Shown here in pieces: positions 7,348-16,510 of a stretch of 64,000 nucleotides of DNA. Origin of the DNA: Micromonospora citrea (GTDB lineage: Bacteria; Actinomycetota; Actinomycetes; Mycobacteriales; Micromonosporaceae); NCBI RefSeq assembly GCF_900090315.1, contig NZ_FMHZ01000002.1, positions 2,210,501 through 2,274,500 of the forward strand, read 5' to 3'. Position 1 is the stretch's first letter, and every line of letters begins with the position of its first letter. The notes below the pieces were generated by a model. The model saw only the letters and a list, made by a program, of their open reading frames with translations, did no database searches and was not told where the DNA came from. Both the position numbers and the translations under genes were made by a program.

Positions 7348-8424
7348 ATGCCCCATCGCCAGTCGTACGCGGAGCCCGAGACCGAGTCTCTCGACCTCTC
7401 CCCAGCGGGGGAACAGCCGACCGGTAGGCGCCGTCGGCGGCGTCCGCGTCCGCGGTGGCAGCGCGTCGCCCTGATCACCTTCGTGGTGTTGGCGGTGCTC
7501 GGCGGCGGCGGCATGATCGCCGGCGGGCTCTACCTCCGCTCCGTCGAGTCCGACATCGAGCGTGTCGATGCCTTCGGGGGCGTGCCGGAGGAGTCCCGTC
7601 CCGAGGTCGTGGCGAAGGGCGCCATGAACATCATGATCCTGGGCAGCGACTCCCGCGACCCGGAGAACAGTTCCGGCTCCCGGACCGACACGATCATCCT
7701 GGCCCACCTGCCGAAGGACCGGTCCAGCGCTCAGCTCATCTCGATCCCCCGGGACAGCTGGGTCAACGTGCCCAAGTCTCCGGAGGGGCGCGGCGGCCGG
7801 GACGCGAAGATCAACGCCTCGTTCGCGTGGGGCGGGGTCCCGCTGATGGTGCAGACCGTCGAGAAGTTCACCGGCGTCCGCGTCGACCACGTGACGATGG
7901 TCGACTTCGCCGGCTTCAAGGAGATCGTCGACGCCCTGGGCGGCATCGAGATCACCGTCGACAAGGGCTTCACCTCGACCCACTCGCTGAACCCGGACGG
8001 TCGGCGAGAGTTCGTCGCGGGCCGACAGACCATGGACGGGGCCACCGCGCTCGACTATGCAAGGGAGCGCTACGCCTTCGCCGACGGCGACTTCAGGCGG
8101 ATCAAGCATCAGCAGCAGGTGATCAAAGCGATCCTGGACAAGGCGGCCACCGGCGGTGTGCTCGCCAATCCCGCCAAGCTGAACTCCTTCGTGAAGGCGA
8201 CGACGAACGCGGTGGCGGTCGACGAGTCGATGTCCCTCCTGGACCTCGCGATGGAGCTTCGCCACCTGCGCAGCGGCAACCTCGGTTTCTTCACGTGCCC
8301 CACGAAGGGAACGGGCCGGATGGGCAGCGAGAGCGTCGTCCTGGTCGACACGCCGAAGGCCAAGCGCCTCTTCGACGCGGTCCGCCGCGACGCCGTGCCG
8401 GAGATCCTGTCCGCCGCAAAGTAG
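7348..8424 (+). CDS. LCP (LytR-CpsA-Psr) family glycopolymer ligase
   Basis: 358 residues: Arg-rich cytosolic N-terminus (RRRRRRPRPR), one membrane helix (about 38-62), then an extracellular LCP domain. Family marks seen: NIMILGSDSRD, RTDTIILAHL, SIPRDSWVNVP, KINASFAWGG, VDFAGFKEIVDALGGIEI, and DYARERYAFADGDFRRIKHQQQ, which includes the Arg/Asp residues that bind the polyprenyl pyrophosphate. LCP enzymes transfer undecaprenyl-linked glycopolymers to peptidoglycan. Its place directly before the initiating glycosyltransferase suggests it anchors the polymer made by this cluster. Confidence 0.93.
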   Translation: MPHRQSYAEPETESLDLSPAGEQPTGRRRRRRPRPRWQRVALITFVVLAVLGGGGMIAGGLYLRSVESDIERVDAFGGVPEESRPEVVAKGAMNIMILGSDSRDPENSSGSRTDTIILAHLPKDRSSAQLISIPRDSWVNVPKSPEGRGGRDAKINASFAWGGVPLMVQTVEKFTGVRVDHVTMVDFAGFKEIVDALGGIEITVDKGFTSTHSLNPDGRREFVAGRQTMDGATALDYARERYAFADGDFRRIKHQQQVIKAILDKAATGGVLANPAKLNSFVKATTNAVAVDESMSLLDLAMELRHLRSGNLGFFTCPTKGTGRMGSESVVLVDTPKAKRLFDAVRRDAVPEILSAAK

Positions 8425-8536
8425 GACTGTGAACTGGCTTGCTGGCTATGGTGGCCGGTCCGGCCTGGTCGTATCCTGCGGTCGCCCTTCGAGTCATGTT
8501 GCGTGGCGGAGGGCTTTCACGGGGGAAGGGCCGACC

Positions 8537-10087
8537 ATGTCAAGCCAACCGGCGACCAGTCATTCCGGGCTTCCGCCCCATCTCGACGGGCTGGCTCAGC
8601 GGACGTTCGAACCGCAACTGCACGCCGCCCGTGAGGGCGCCGCGGCGCGGCTGTCCGCGGAACCGGTGACCAGCGGGTCGGATGCTGCCCCGGCGGCCAG
8701 CCGTACCGGTCTGGACACGACTGCGGTGCTGCCGTACGCCGGGTCCAAGGCCTCGTCCCGAACGCGTGGGTTGCGGGCGTGGATGATGACAGTTCCCATC
8801 GACGTCGCCGCGCTGCTCGCTCCGCTGCTGCTCAGTCAGAGCTACTGGCGCGGCACCCTGGCCAACGCCGCCCTCACCGTCGCCATCTTCGCGACCGGAG
8901 GGCTCTACCGGCCCCGCCGGCACGTGAGCATCCTCGACGAACTGCCAAGCCTCTGCGGGCGGTTGCTGGCCTCCGCCGCGGTGGTGGCCATCATCGCGGC
9001 GGAGCGCCACTCCTCGGTCGAGTACGTCGGCGGGTTCATGCGGGGCGTCGCGCTCTCCGCGGGCCTGGTGATCGTCGGCCGTGCCCTCAGCAGGGCGCTC
9101 ACCGTCGTCCTGCGCAGGCGCCGCTGGGTGGAGCACAACGCCATCATCATCGGCAGCGGGCCCATCGGGCTCGAACTCGCCCGGCTGCTGCGCCGTTACC
9201 CGCAGTACGGTCTGCGGTTCGTCGGCTGCGTCGACGCCGCGTCGCGCCAGGGCACCGGAGCGCTCCCGCTCATCGGCACCCTCGACGACCTCGAACAACT
9301 GGTCCGGCTGTCGGAGTGCGAGGTGCTGGTCATCGCCGACCCGGACTGCCTCGAGTCCACCCTCATGGAGACCCTGTTGCGGCCGCGCAGCTCACGCTGC
9401 GATCTCTGGGCGGTGCCGCGCCTGTGGGGCTCCCGCTCACAGGGCGGGTACCCCGACCACATCGGCGCGATCCCGATCGTCAAGATCAGCGACATCTCGC
9501 TCTCCGGCCCGCGGTGGGCGATCAAGCGGGCCTCCGACGTGCTGTTCGCCTCGGTCGCGTTGGTCGTGCTGAGCCCGGTGCTGTTGCTCTGCGCCATCGC
9601 CACGTTCATCGACGGGGGCCGGGGCATCTTCTTCTACCAGGAGCGGATCGGCCGCTACGGCAAGCCGTTCAAGGTGATCAAGTTCCGGTCGATGCGGCCG
9701 GTGAACGAGCAGGAGTCCCAGACGAACTGGTCGATCGCGCATGACAAACGGGTCGGTCCGATCGGTCGGTTCATGCGCCGCACCTCCCTGGACGAACTGC
9801 CGCAGCTGTGGAACATTCTGCGCGGCGACATGAGCGTGGTCGGGCCGCGGCCGGAACGGCCGTACTTCGTCGAGAAGTTCTCGGCGGAGTACCCGACCTA
9901 CGCGGCACGCCACCGGGTCCCTGTCGGGCTGACGGGGCTCGCGCAGGTGAGTGGCCTGCGGGGCGACACGCCGATCTCCGACCGGGCGCGGTTCGACAAC
10001 TACTACGTCGAGAACTGGTCTCTCTGGCTCGACGTCAAGGTGGTGTTTCGCACCGTGACGGAGGTGTTCCGGGGCGGCGGCCGCTGA
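8537..10087 (+). CDS. Initiating polyprenyl phosphoglycosyltransferase (exopolysaccharide sugar transferase)
   Basis: 516 residues from ATG 8537, preceded by a GGGGGAAGGG ribosome site; a GTG at 8429 would add an unlikely Trp/Gly-rich leader. Layout: disordered N-terminus, four membrane helices (about 80-185), a Rossmann-like domain (HNAIIIGSGPIGLELARL, about 205-330), a re-entrant hydrophobic helix (RASDVLFASVALVVLSP) and the bacterial sugar transferase domain with FFYQERIGRYGKPFKVIKFRSM and LDELPQLWNILRGDMSVVGPRP. WcaJ/CpsE-type enzymes transfer a sugar-1-phosphate to undecaprenyl phosphate, the first committed step of polymer synthesis. Confidence 0.94.
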   Translation: MSSQPATSHSGLPPHLDGLAQRTFEPQLHAAREGAAARLSAEPVTSGSDAAPAASRTGLDTTAVLPYAGSKASSRTRGLRAWMMTVPIDVAALLAPLLLSQSYWRGTLANAALTVAIFATGGLYRPRRHVSILDELPSLCGRLLASAAVVAIIAAERHSSVEYVGGFMRGVALSAGLVIVGRALSRALTVVLRRRRWVEHNAIIIGSGPIGLELARLLRRYPQYGLRFVGCVDAASRQGTGALPLIGTLDDLEQLVRLSECEVLVIADPDCLESTLMETLLRPRSSRCDLWAVPRLWGSRSQGGYPDHIGAIPIVKISDISLSGPRWAIKRASDVLFASVALVVLSPVLLLCAIATFIDGGRGIFFYQERIGRYGKPFKVIKFRSMRPVNEQESQTNWSIAHDKRVGPIGRFMRRTSLDELPQLWNILRGDMSVVGPRPERPYFVEKFSAEYPTYAARHRVPVGLTGLAQVSGLRGDTPISDRARFDNYYVENWSLWLDVKVVFRTVTEVFRGGGR

Positions 10088-10123
10088 CCGACGCGGTCCA
10101 CGCGCGCGTGGACGGCGTCGGTC
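10086..10123. terminator. Bidirectional hairpin terminator
   Basis: Two 19-bp arms (10086-10104 and 10105-10123) are reverse complements with a single mismatch and almost no loop. The hairpin begins inside the sugar transferase stop codon and ends 16 bp before the DUF1501 stop, so it can serve both convergent genes. No T-tract. Confidence 0.8.
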
Positions 10124-10138
10124 GAGCCGGCGACACCG

Positions 10139-11386
10139 TCAGCCGCTGCCCAGGAGCGGCATCGACTTGGGCCGGTATCCCTCGAAGTAGCGGCTCGGAT
10201 CGGCCTGCAGCACCGATTCGAGCACGCTCCCGAAGACGTCCCGGAAGTCAACCGTGGCCTTGAGGTCGCCCTGGTCCAGATCCGTCAGGCTCGGGTGCTC
10301 ACCGAGGAGACCGCCGGCGACGCGCTGGCCCAGGACGAGCACCGGACCCGCCGTGCCGTGGTCGGTGCCGTCCGAGGCGTTGGCGCGCACCCTGCGGCCG
10401 AACTCGCTGTAGACGACGACGGTGACCCGACGGCCGGCCTCCGACTGAGCCATCCGGTCGACGAATGACGACAGTGCGGCGTCGAGTTGCCCGAGCAGCA
10501 GTTCCTGCGTCGACAACTCGTCGGCATGGGTGTCGAAGCCGCCCAGGCTGACCGAGTAGACCCGGGTGGGAACCCCCACCTCCACGCATCTGGCGACCAG
10601 GGCGAGCTGGGCCGACAGCGCACTTTCGCCCCCCGTACCGGTGGCCGGAATGGCGGGTTCCATGTCTGCCTGCGGCGCTGCCGTCGCCTCGCCCGCGCCT
10701 CGGATGACCTGACGCAGTGCGAGCAGTTCGGTGTAGGCGGCAGCGGCTCGGGCCTGCAACTCAGGTTCGCCCGGCTCCACCTGACCGAGGTCGGCCACCA
10801 GGTCGGCGTCGATCCAGGGCGGCAACTCCAGACCCTGGTAGCTGACGCAGGAACCGATCCGTCGCCGCCCGACCAGCAGCGGCGGCAGCACCGGCTCGAA
10901 ACTGACCGCCGTGCCCACTGGCGCGTCAATGTCGTCCAGCCACCGGCCGATCCAGCCGGTGCTGGCGGGGTTCGTGGGCGTGCCCGTCTGCCAGATGTCC
11001 ATGGAGCGGAAGTGGCTGCGGTCGGGGCGCGGGTACCCGACCCCTTGGACGATCGCCAGGCGTCGGTCGTCCCACAGCCGCTTCAGACCGGTCATCACCG
11101 GGTTCAGCGCGAGCGTCTCGTTGAGGAGCAGCGTCTTCTCGGGGGGATACGCCAGCTCGGGCCGGCTGTCGTGGTACGCCGGGTCCGCGTACGGGATGAC
11201 CGTGTTGAGGCCGTCGTTGCCGCCGTACAGGGTGACCAGCACGAGTGTCTCGGCAGGTGGCCCTTCGGCACGTTCGGCGGTGCCGATCAGCCGGGAGTAG
11301 GCGAACGCGCCGCTTCCGGCGGCCAACGCTGCCGCTCCGGTCACCCCTGAGGCGAGCAGGAACCGACGACGGGTGACGGCGTCCAT
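10139..11386 (-). CDS. DUF1501 domain-containing Tat-exported protein
   Basis: 415 residues. The N-terminus TRRRFLLASGVTGAAALAAG is a twin-arginine signal. The body has the DUF1501 order: LVLVTLYGGNDGLNTVIPY, HDSRPELAYP, YPRPDRSHFRSMDIWQTG, GGFDTHADELSTQ and VTVVVYSEFGRRVRANASDGTDHGTAGP (fragments quoted), which resemble the alkaline-phosphatase/sulfatase superfamily metal sites. The enzymatic activity is not established. It lies 1 bp downstream of the DUF1800 gene, and this pairing is common in bacteria. The pair is inserted antisense within the exopolysaccharide region, so a role in surface polymer processing or secretion is possible but unproven. Confidence 0.85.
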   Translation of the reverse strand: MDAVTRRRFLLASGVTGAAALAAGSGAFAYSRLIGTAERAEGPPAETLVLVTLYGGNDGLNTVIPYADPAYHDSRPELAYPPEKTLLLNETLALNPVMTGLKRLWDDRRLAIVQGVGYPRPDRSHFRSMDIWQTGTPTNPASTGWIGRWLDDIDAPVGTAVSFEPVLPPLLVGRRRIGSCVSYQGLELPPWIDADLVADLGQVEPGEPELQARAAAAYTELLALRQVIRGAGEATAAPQADMEPAIPATGTGGESALSAQLALVARCVEVGVPTRVYSVSLGGFDTHADELSTQELLLGQLDAALSSFVDRMAQSEAGRRVTVVVYSEFGRRVRANASDGTDHGTAGPVLVLGQRVAGGLLGEHPSLTDLDQGDLKATVDFRDVFGSVLESVLQADPSRYFEGYRPKSMPLLGSG

Positions 11387-11387
11387 C

Positions 11388-12656
11388 TCAGGTCACCGCG
11401 TATTCCGGGCTGACCAGGCCCAGAGTCAGCATCATGCGGGGATTGTCCGTCCGCCGCAGGACTTCGTACGTCCGGTTGGTCCACCTGTCGACGCAGAGCA
11501 TGGCCGCTAGCTCCTCCGGTGTGAGACGGCCGAGCCGGACCTGGCTGGCCAGCTTTCCGGCAAGGCTGAGCTTCAGTCGGGCTGCCGCCGAGGTGAGCCA
11601 CGCGGCGCCCGCCGGCCAACCCCCGACGCTCGGCGGGGCGAAGGGCCGTTGCCCAAGGCCGCCCAGCCCGTCGAAGAGCTGGATCAGCGTCTCACGAGGG
11701 ATCTTGGCCGGCCGCAAGCCCAACTGGCGCATGGCGCCGACCATCCACTCGATCGGTTGCTTGACCATCGTGCCGGCGGTGGCTCGGAAGGCGTCGTCGG
11801 TGAACATGGCCCGCAGCATCGCGTTCGGCGCCGGGAAGGCCGCGACCATCCGCTTCCGGGTGGCCGGTGGGATCGGCTCGGTCGACGAGGCGTACCGGAA
11901 CCACAGGCGGGTGGCGATGAACTCGGCGCAGGCCGGCTGCCGGAGCAGGAGATCGACGAGACTGCGGGCGGTGAAGGCGTCGGTGACGCCGAGGATCGTC
12001 TTGTCACCGCTGTCGTGGTCGTCGTGGTCCAGCGTCGCGCGTTCGGCGTGCAGGTCGATGCGCCAGCCGGTCAGTGCGCGACCGGCTTCCTTGACGTCGG
12101 CCTCGGTGTAGTTCCCGATGCCGAGCAGGAAGAGCTCGCAGAGCTCCCGGGCGAGATTCTCGTTGGGGGCTTTCCGTGTGTTGTAGTGCCCGTCCAACCA
12201 GTGCACGAGCGCCGGGTCGACCACCATCCGGCGGGCCATCTCGGCGACGTTCGGAGCCAGGCGGAGAGTGCGGTGCTGGGCCAACATCAGCTGCGGGCTC
12301 TTGACCTTGCGGATGGAGGTCGCCCAGTGGCCGTGCCAGAAGAAGAGCAACTTCTCGACCGCCTGGTGATCGGCCACGGTCATTCGGTCCAGCCACCACC
12401 GCGTCAGATGCTCGGACTGCTCCTCGCGGACCTTGTCGGCGGTCGTCCGCTGCCCGTCGTCGGGATTCGACAAACGACCGTAGGGATCGGGACCGAGCTG
12501 CGGAAACGGGGCGCTCATGGCACCGATGTCCGGGCCTGACGGTGCGGTCAGCCGCAGCACGGTGGCCTCGTAGCCGACCTTCGTCGCCGCCGCCAACTCC
12601 GCCGCCGTGGGTCCGAAACCGGCGCGGCGGAGCAGCAGCGCCACATCGTCGGTCAT
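11388..12656 (-). CDS. DUF1800 domain-containing protein
   Basis: 422 residues. Opens with LLRRAGFGPTAAELAAA, the DUF1800 N-terminal motif, and carries the hallmark NENLARELCELFLLGIGNY followed by EADVKEAGRALTGW. No signal peptide or membrane helix is evident, so export, if any, may depend on the Tat-borne DUF1501 partner encoded 1 bp downstream. Biochemical role unknown for the family. Divergent from the first of the clustered glycosyltransferases, with a 242-bp gap that probably holds both promoters. Confidence 0.85.
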   Translation of the reverse strand: MTDDVALLLRRAGFGPTAAELAAATKVGYEATVLRLTAPSGPDIGAMSAPFPQLGPDPYGRLSNPDDGQRTTADKVREEQSEHLTRWWLDRMTVADHQAVEKLLFFWHGHWATSIRKVKSPQLMLAQHRTLRLAPNVAEMARRMVVDPALVHWLDGHYNTRKAPNENLARELCELFLLGIGNYTEADVKEAGRALTGWRIDLHAERATLDHDDHDSGDKTILGVTDAFTARSLVDLLLRQPACAEFIATRLWFRYASSTEPIPPATRKRMVAAFPAPNAMLRAMFTDDAFRATAGTMVKQPIEWMVGAMRQLGLRPAKIPRETLIQLFDGLGGLGQRPFAPPSVGGWPAGAAWLTSAAARLKLSLAGKLASQVRLGRLTPEELAAMLCVDRWTNRTYEVLRRTDNPRMMLTLGLVSPEYAVT

Positions 12657-12898
12657 ACGCCAACCATAGGCGACGCAGATCCGACCGCAATCCGCGTCCC
12701 GGCTCGACGGGGAGCCGTCGTGTGGCGGCGACGCGGGACGTGGTAGCGGGGACCTGGCTGCGGGCCGTCAGGCGGTTGGCGCAGGCGAACCTGACCCGAA
12801 GCCCTCCTCAACCGGCCCGACGGGCATCCCGGTGATGATCCGAGTTCGGTAGCATCCCGCCGTCGGAGTGCCGGTCGTAACGGTGTTGGGTGGTCGTC

Positions 12899-14059
12899 AT
12901 GTCAGAGCAACCGCTGCCGGTTTCCGGTGCATCTCCACCGTCCCCGTGGCAGTCATCCTCGGCGCGGACACCGGCCACACTGGTCGACCGCTCGGTGGCC
13001 CTGGTGCACGAGTGGTTCGGCGCGACCGGCGGATCGGAGCAGGTCTTCCGCCAGATCGCCGATCTCGTTCCGCACGGCGAACGGTTCGTGCTGTGGAAGG
13101 ACCACGACGCCGGCGAGACGGGGCTGCGGGAGTCGTGGTTGGCCCGGACACCCCTGCGCCACAGCAAGGCCGTCGCGTTGCCGCTGATGCCGTTGGTCTG
13201 GCGCACCCTCAGCCGGCAGCGATTCGACGTGGTCATCTCGTCGAGCCACGCCTTCGCGCACACCGTCAAGTTGGGTGCCCCGGAGACAACCACCCACCTC
13301 AGCTACGTCCACGCCCCGGCGCGGTACATCTGGAGCCCGGCGTTCGACGGCCGGGGTTCCAACCCGCTGCTGAGCGTGCCCCGGCGGATCCTGCAGGGCG
13401 TCGACGTCCGCCTCAGCGACCACGTGCGCGGCTACGCCGCCAACTCGCGTGAGGTGCAGACGCGGATCCGGCGGTACTGGCGGCGGGACGCGGTGGTCAT
13501 CAACCCGCCGGTGGACGTGGAGTGGTTCGCCGCCGCACCGCCGGCCGACCGCGTCCAGGCCCGCGAATACCTGCTCGGAGTGGGACGGTGGATCCCGTAC
13601 AAGAACTTCGACCTCATCATCGCGATCGCGGAGGCCGCCGGGATGCCGCTCGTGCTGGCCGGGTCCGGCCCGCAGGAGACGCAGCTGCGGCAGCTGGCCG
13701 AGCGGGCGAACGTTCCCGTCGTCTTCGAGGTCCGGCCCGACCGGGAGCGGCTGCGTCAGCTCTTCTGGGGTGCCCGCGCACTGCTGTTCCCGGTCCACGA
13801 GGACTTCGGCATCATTCCGGTCGAGGCGCAGGCGTGCGGCACTCCGGTCATCGGCCTGCGTCGGGGCGGCCTGCTGGAGACGGTGGTCGACGGCGAGACC
13901 GGCTTCCTCACGGATTCAACGGATCCCGCCGACCACGCCGCCCTCGTCCGGCGGCTCGACGAGCTGTCCGCCGAACGGATCGCCGCTCACGCCACCGGGT
14001 TCTCCCCCGCCCGCTTTGCCACCGAGATGACCGCCTGGATCGACGATGAGTGCCGCTGA
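12899..14059 (+). CDS. Glycosyltransferase family 4 protein (GT-B)
   Basis: 386 residues from ATG 12899. The N-terminal acceptor domain opens with LVHEWFGATGGSEQVFRQIAD, typical of GT4 mannosyl/glucosyltransferases; the C-terminal nucleotide-sugar domain has GVGRWIPYKNFDLII, LAGSGPQETQL, and the E-x7-E region HEDFGIIPVEAQACGTPV with GGLLETVVDGETGFL. It acts at the cytosolic face of the membrane, adding a sugar to the polyprenyl-linked repeat unit. First of five head-to-tail genes; its end overlaps the next start by 14 bp. Donor sugar cannot be read from the sequence. Confidence 0.92.
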   Translation: MSEQPLPVSGASPPSPWQSSSARTPATLVDRSVALVHEWFGATGGSEQVFRQIADLVPHGERFVLWKDHDAGETGLRESWLARTPLRHSKAVALPLMPLVWRTLSRQRFDVVISSSHAFAHTVKLGAPETTTHLSYVHAPARYIWSPAFDGRGSNPLLSVPRRILQGVDVRLSDHVRGYAANSREVQTRIRRYWRRDAVVINPPVDVEWFAAAPPADRVQAREYLLGVGRWIPYKNFDLIIAIAEAAGMPLVLAGSGPQETQLRQLAERANVPVVFEVRPDRERLRQLFWGARALLFPVHEDFGIIPVEAQACGTPVIGLRRGGLLETVVDGETGFLTDSTDPADHAALVRRLDELSAERIAAHATGFSPARFATEMTAWIDDECR

Positions 14060-15242
14060 CCGGGATCGTCCGGCTCGGCCGGTGCGGATCCTGCACGTCA
14101 GTCACACCGGGCACCGGGGCGGCGCCGAACTGGCCCTTGCCCGGCTCCTCGCGGCCAGGCCGTCCTGGACAGCGGGGCTCTGCTGCCCGCCCGCCGGAGA
14201 TGCCTTCGACGGGCTGGCCGCGTACGGGGTGACCCTCGATCCTCGGCTTCCGCAGCTTCCGGTCGGGGGGACCCGCAGCCGCAGCCCGATGCTCGCCGCG
14301 CGGTACCTGACGTCGCTCCGCGCCGCTGCCGGCGCCCTGCGGGGCAGTGCGCTGTTCGGTGCGGCCGACGTGATCCACGCGAACACCGCCGCCGCCGCCA
14401 TCATCTCGGCCCTGGCGAACCGGGGCCGATCGGTTCCGTTGGTGGTCCACCTCCGCGACCTGGTCACCCCCGAGAGCATGGGCCGGTTCGGGTATGCCGC
14501 CTTCACCCGGTTGGCGCTCCCGCACGTCGCCGGGGTGATCGCCAACTCGCAGACGACCCTCGCCTCCGCCGCCGGCCGGCTTCCGGCCGGTGCCCGTCGG
14601 GTGGTGCTCCAGTCTCCCAGCGGCCTTCGGGAGCGGGTCACCCAGCCGCACGTCCGTGACCAGGTCCGCGCCGTCGGCATGGTCGGCCGCCTGCAACGGT
14701 GGAAGGGCCAGCACGTCTTCCTACGCGCGTTCGCCGCTGTCTTCCGCGGCACGGACGTACGCGCCTGTCTCGCCGGGGCGCCCCTGTTCGACGAGGCCGC
14801 CTACGAGCAGGAACTGCGGGACCTCGTCGTCGAGCTGGGCATCGCGGGGCAGGTCGACTTCCTCGGGCACGTGGACGACGTGCCCGCCTTCGTCGACTCG
14901 GTGGACGTGCTGGTGCACGCATCCGTCCGGCCCGAACCGCTCGGCCAGACCGTGCTTCAGGGGTTGGCCCGCGCCAAGCCGTTGGTCGCGACAGAGGGCG
15001 GCGGGCCGAGCGAGTGGATCCGCAGCGGAGCCAACGGCTTGCTCGTACCGCCGGACCGGCCGGACGCCCTCGCGGCGGCCCTGCGCAAGCTCGCTGATTC
15101 CCGCGAGACGCGGAAGGAACTCGCAGCCGGCGCGGCCGCGACGCCCGGTATCCTCTCCGACGCCGAGTGCGCACGGGCCCATGCCGCCTTCTTCCAGGTG
15201 TTCGCTCCGGCAACTGGCTCGTCTCTGACGGAAAGGCGGTAG
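14046..15242 (+). CDS. Glycosyltransferase family 4 protein (GT-B)
   Basis: 398 residues, ATG 14046 overlapping the previous gene by 14 bp. N-terminal HVSHTGHRGGAELALARLL is the GT4 GG-x-E entry; the C-terminal half has GMVGRLQRWKGQHVFLRAF, DFLGHVDDVPAFVDSVDVLVH and the catalytic EPLGQTVLQGLARAKPLVAT followed by GGPSEWIRSGANGLLVPP. No membrane helix. Presumed to extend the lipid-linked oligosaccharide; donor and acceptor unknown. Confidence 0.9.
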   Translation: MSAADRDRPARPVRILHVSHTGHRGGAELALARLLAARPSWTAGLCCPPAGDAFDGLAAYGVTLDPRLPQLPVGGTRSRSPMLAARYLTSLRAAAGALRGSALFGAADVIHANTAAAAIISALANRGRSVPLVVHLRDLVTPESMGRFGYAAFTRLALPHVAGVIANSQTTLASAAGRLPAGARRVVLQSPSGLRERVTQPHVRDQVRAVGMVGRLQRWKGQHVFLRAFAAVFRGTDVRACLAGAPLFDEAAYEQELRDLVVELGIAGQVDFLGHVDDVPAFVDSVDVLVHASVRPEPLGQTVLQGLARAKPLVATEGGGPSEWIRSGANGLLVPPDRPDALAAALRKLADSRETRKELAAGAAATPGILSDAECARAHAAFFQVFAPATGSSLTERR

Positions 15243-15244
15243 GC

Positions 15245-16510
15245 ATGGACGCTCCCCGTCACCCGCTGCGGGTTGCGTACGTCCTCCTACGAGACCCGAG
15301 CTACAGCGAGACCTTCATCACGTCCGAGATCGAGGCGGTCCGGGCCACAGGTGCGATCGTGGAGGTTTTCGTCGCGCGACAGGGCGGCCGGGACGCCGAG
15401 ATGCAGCAGGTCGCCGGCACGCTCCTGCGGCACCCGCTCCGCGCGCAGGAGGAGGTGCGGGCGCTTGGCGCGTCGTACCTGCCCCGGGCCGTACTCGCGG
15501 CCGGTCACGCGGACCGGCTCGCCGGCCCGGTCGCCAACTTCCGCCCGGACGTGCTGCACACGCACTTCGTGAACCTGCCGACCGCCGTCGCCGTCCTGGT
15601 CGGCCGGCGGATCGGGGTCCCGGTGACGGCGATGGCGCACGCCGCCGATTTCCTGCTGGACCCGAACGGAGCGGCCCTGGACCGCCGGCTCCAGCTGCTC
15701 AGCCACCTCTTCGTCATCTCGCGGGCCACGGCGGGGCAACTGACCGAGCGGGGCGCGAACCTGTCGACGATCCCGCACGGGGTGGTCCGTGCGGCGTTCG
15801 ACGGGGAGATCACGGAGCCCCGGCCGCGTCCGAGCGGCGACGTGACCCGCCTGGTCACCGTCGCGCGGCTCGTGGAGAAGAAGGGTGTAGACACGGCGAT
15901 CGACGGCGTCGCCCAACTGGTCCACGGCGGCCTCCCGGTGCGCTACGACGTGTACGGCGACGGGCCGCTTCGGACGACGCTGCAGGAGCGTGCCAGCGCG
16001 GCAGGCCTCGCCGACGTGGTCACCTTCCACGGCGCGGTGAGCCACCGAGTGGCGACTGCCGCACTCGCCGACGCCGACGCCGCTGTGCTGCCGTGCCGCC
16101 AGGCGGCGGACGGTGACCTGGACGGCATTCCCGTCTTCCTCATGGAGGCCGCCAGCCGGGGAGTGCCGGTCGTCACGACCGCCGTGTCGGGCATTCCCGA
16201 GTTGATGGGCCCGGCCGGCGGCTGGCAGGTGCCACCGAACGATCCGCAGTCCCTGGCCGACGCGGTGCGGCACCTCGTGCACAGCCCCGAGGAGCGGTGG
16301 CGACGGGCCACCAACCTCGCGGTCCGGCTCCGCGAGGAGTTCTCCCCCGGATTGCAGGCCCAGCGGCTGCTCGCCGTCTGGAATCGGCTGGCGGGCCGGG
16401 GGGATCTCGCTCCGGCCGGCGCCGACGAGGGAATCCTGGGCGCCGGGCCGGCGACCGGGACGGGTCCGCAGGGCGCCACCACCGAGGAGGCCGGGGCGAG
16501 ATGGACCTGA
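15245..16510 (+). CDS. Glycosyltransferase family 4 protein (colanic-acid type)
   Basis: 421 residues from ATG 15245, 2 bp after the preceding stop and with AAAGGCGG just upstream. The N-terminus YVLLRDPSYSETFITSEIEA (opening P-x-x-S-E-T-F-I) is typical of GTs like WcaL/AmsK in colanic acid and amylovoran pathways. C-terminal motifs: TVARLVEKKGVDTAIDGVA, YGDGPLRTTLQERA, and DGIPVFLMEAASRGVPVVTT followed by GIPELM. Its 3' end overlaps the next gene by 10 bp, so these genes are translated as one operon. Confidence 0.9.
   Translation: MDAPRHPLRVAYVLLRDPSYSETFITSEIEAVRATGAIVEVFVARQGGRDAEMQQVAGTLLRHPLRAQEEVRALGASYLPRAVLAAGHADRLAGPVANFRPDVLHTHFVNLPTAVAVLVGRRIGVPVTAMAHAADFLLDPNGAALDRRLQLLSHLFVISRATAGQLTERGANLSTIPHGVVRAAFDGEITEPRPRPSGDVTRLVTVARLVEKKGVDTAIDGVAQLVHGGLPVRYDVYGDGPLRTTLQERASAAGLADVVTFHGAVSHRVATAALADADAAVLPCRQAADGDLDGIPVFLMEAASRGVPVVTTAVSGIPELMGPAGGWQVPPNDPQSLADAVRHLVHSPEERWRRATNLAVRLREEFSPGLQAQRLLAVWNRLAGRGDLAPAGADEGILGAGPATGTGPQGATTEEAGARWT

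Noticed and set aside
10139..12656. DUF1501/DUF1800 pair as a horizontally inserted island
   Set aside because: Base composition and codon use look like the neighbours and no repeats or integrase flank it.
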